From the NCBI GenBank assembly GCA_054601695.1, contig BAAHQB010000022.1:310001-374000 (forward strand): a stretch of DNA of 64,000 nt. The letters run 5' to 3'. Source of the stretch: Amorphochlora amoebiformis (taxonomy: Eukaryota; Cercozoa; Chlorarachniophyceae). The position numbers and the translations under genes are program-made. A model generated the notes under the pieces. It ran no database searches, was not told the DNA's origin, and saw nothing but the letters and a program-made list of their open reading frames with translations. Of the stretch, positions 40,645-64,000 are shown piece by piece (the stretch's first letter is position 1; each line of letters begins with the position of its first letter).

Positions 40645-40730
40645 CATATATACAACCTTTGGTGTTACAATGCGCCCAGTGCCACAGCTTTCTTTCGCTT
40701 TTTAAGCATTTCGTAAATCTCTCTAAGCAG
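38092..40730. other. Convergent intergenic spacer, CTAG/TACGTA-rich
   Basis: Lies between the stop of the polytopic membrane protein (38091) and the stop of the receiver protein (40731). Short (TA)n blocks occur near 38241-38380 and 40160-40660. The middle (38420-39900) has virtually no microsatellite but is packed with CTAG, GATCTA, ACTAG, GTATCTAG and TACGTACG words. 39900-40110 is plain unique DNA with a short GACCATTTATAGTTGGTC hairpin. No gene or RNA family was recognised. Confidence 0.65.
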
Positions 40731-46025
<5,295 letters not shown>

Positions 46026-46508
46026 ACTGCTTGCTATAGGAAAGCCTGTTATTGATAAGGTTCAGGATGGTTTCGTGAATGAGAACACCAAGACTTATCC
46101 ATACCCTTCGTACGCTTTCGTATCATGCACTCGCAGCCATGGTTGGAAAGCTGTGGAACTTTCAACCCGGAGGGGGTTTCAAGTCGCCCCTCTTAAGCTA
46201 GACTAGAGCTTTCTCACTTCATAACTTCAGGAAGAATATTAGACGACATTTGCGGTCATGTGACACTACCCAGAGTAACATCGTGTGGAGAAATACGTGA
46301 CACGGCAGGATGTAACACTTATTCTGCGTGACTCAGCAGAAAGTAACACTCACTCTGCGTGACATAGCATTCGGTCAAAAGTGAGATTTCCGCGCAAACC
46401 CAATACCCCAGCTCCCGCCGTCTGCCTCCATGTACCTGGCCCGGGCCAATCGGTCATCAAACCTTGGGTGAAACATCGAAAATCTATGCGCATATGTGAG
46501 AGAGAACT

Positions 46509-46730
46509 GTGATATATGAAAGCGGGACAATTGCTATAAAGGACGATAGGGATGACCTTTTGGGGGTCGCTGGGCTACAGCAGGTTCAGTTGATATCGTT
46601 GGGAAATGAGTTACATGAAAGCGTAATTGTGAGCGAATATGAAATTAAAGAGTGTTTTAGGGATTTAGGTTGGAGGGTTTTGGAGAGGAAGGGGTTGCGG
46701 GGAAATGGCCGTGAAGATTCTTTCTTTTAA
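46509..46730 (+). CDS. Uncharacterised 73-aa open frame
   Basis: Open frame between the two divergent genes with normal amino-acid composition: a hydrophilic acidic start, then LLGVAGLQQVQLISLGNELH and a basic end. It ends at TAA 46728-46730, followed by T-rich DNA. The start codon could be internal to a longer transcript. No homology or splice evidence; it may be a small gene or chance. Confidence 0.3.
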   Translation: MIYESGTIAIKDDRDDLLGVAGLQQVQLISLGNELHESVIVSEYEIKECFRDLGWRVLERKGLRGNGREDSFF

Positions 46731-46829
46731 TTCTTTTGTTTTTTGTTTTTGTATTTCGGACAATGTGTATTACAACGTATGTATATTCTGTAAATGTATA
46801 TATGTTTACATTTGAGCGTGATTTTATAT

Positions 46830-48250
<1,421 letters not shown>

Positions 48251-48326
48251 TATAAATATTCCCATATATTACCATATATTCCCATATACCTATATATTGC
48301 CATATATTCCCATATATAGGAAACGT

Positions 48327-63725
<15,399 letters not shown>

Positions 63726-63734
63726 GTGTGGATG

Positions 63735-63771
<37 letters not shown>

Positions 63772-63826
63772 TGTATATATATATATATATGCCTGTTGTT
63801 ATATGTATATGTATATATATATATAT

Positions 63827-63863
<37 letters not shown>

Positions 63864-64000
63864 ATATATGTATATATATATATATGCAAATGAGGATATT
63901 ATATACATTATACATACACATTTGTACATTGCATATAAGTAAATATAAATATGTATATATATATATATATATATGTATGTTTTGTTTTATATATGGTGTT
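63726..64000 (+). other. Start of the next dehydrogenase intron, to window end
   Basis: After the exon ending NCANE the donor GTGTGG leads into (TA)n that fills the rest of the window. The family normally continues with QYG and about 80-100 more residues, so further exons lie to the right. Confidence 0.7.

Overview
The window comes from the nuclear genome of an intron-rich unicellular eukaryote. At first sight it is almost all low-complexity DNA: kilobases of (TA)n, degenerate TTAGGG/CCCTAA (telomere-like) tracts, an (ATATGT)n field and a pure (CG)n block of about 530 bp. Most long open frames are repeat artefacts (poly Tyr-Ile or poly Arg-Ala). The coding content is hidden in exons of 25 to 300 nt. 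I found these by reading the non-repetitive islands between splice sites and checking that intron phases and protein-family alignments agree from one exon to the next. The lineage cannot be named from the sequence. The genetic code appears standard.

Layout. A gene of unknown function starts at 710 on the minus strand and runs off the left edge. A small signal-anchored protein lies at 963-1340 on the plus strand. An alpha/beta hydrolase occupies about 1498-14628 on the plus strand, with 16 exons giving about 301 aa in 13 kb. A single-pass membrane protein is at 15316-15957 on the minus strand. Weaker small gene candidates lie at 16.3-19.7 kb. A Sel1-repeat protein is at 21126-23171 on the plus strand. 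An array of ankyrin-like exon copies spans 23.97-26.96 kb, mostly on the minus strand. A polytopic, receptor-like membrane protein with an Asn-rich tail spans 28112-38091 on the plus strand. A protein with two tandem response-regulator receiver domains is at 40731-46025 on the minus strand (15 exons, 483 aa). A Glu/Leu/Phe/Val-type amino-acid dehydrogenase starts at 48327 on the plus strand and runs off the right edge (21 visible exons, 371 codons in 15.4 kb).

The main theme is intron architecture. Many introns are little more than (TA)n or telomere-like hexamers. The telomeric G-strand often begins at the 5' splice site (GTTAGG), and (TA)n often runs into the 3' AG with no pyrimidine tract. 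Intergenic spacers between convergent genes look different: they are dense in short CTAG and GTAC palindromes and poor in (TA)n. Repeat expansion has also duplicated exon pieces, both in the hydrolase gene and in the ankyrin array.

The receiver protein and the receptor-like membrane protein suggest signalling roles, and the dehydrogenase amino-acid catabolism, possibly mitochondrial. Nothing in the layout suggests that the genes form one functional unit. No rRNA, tRNA, CRISPR array or complete transposon was seen.
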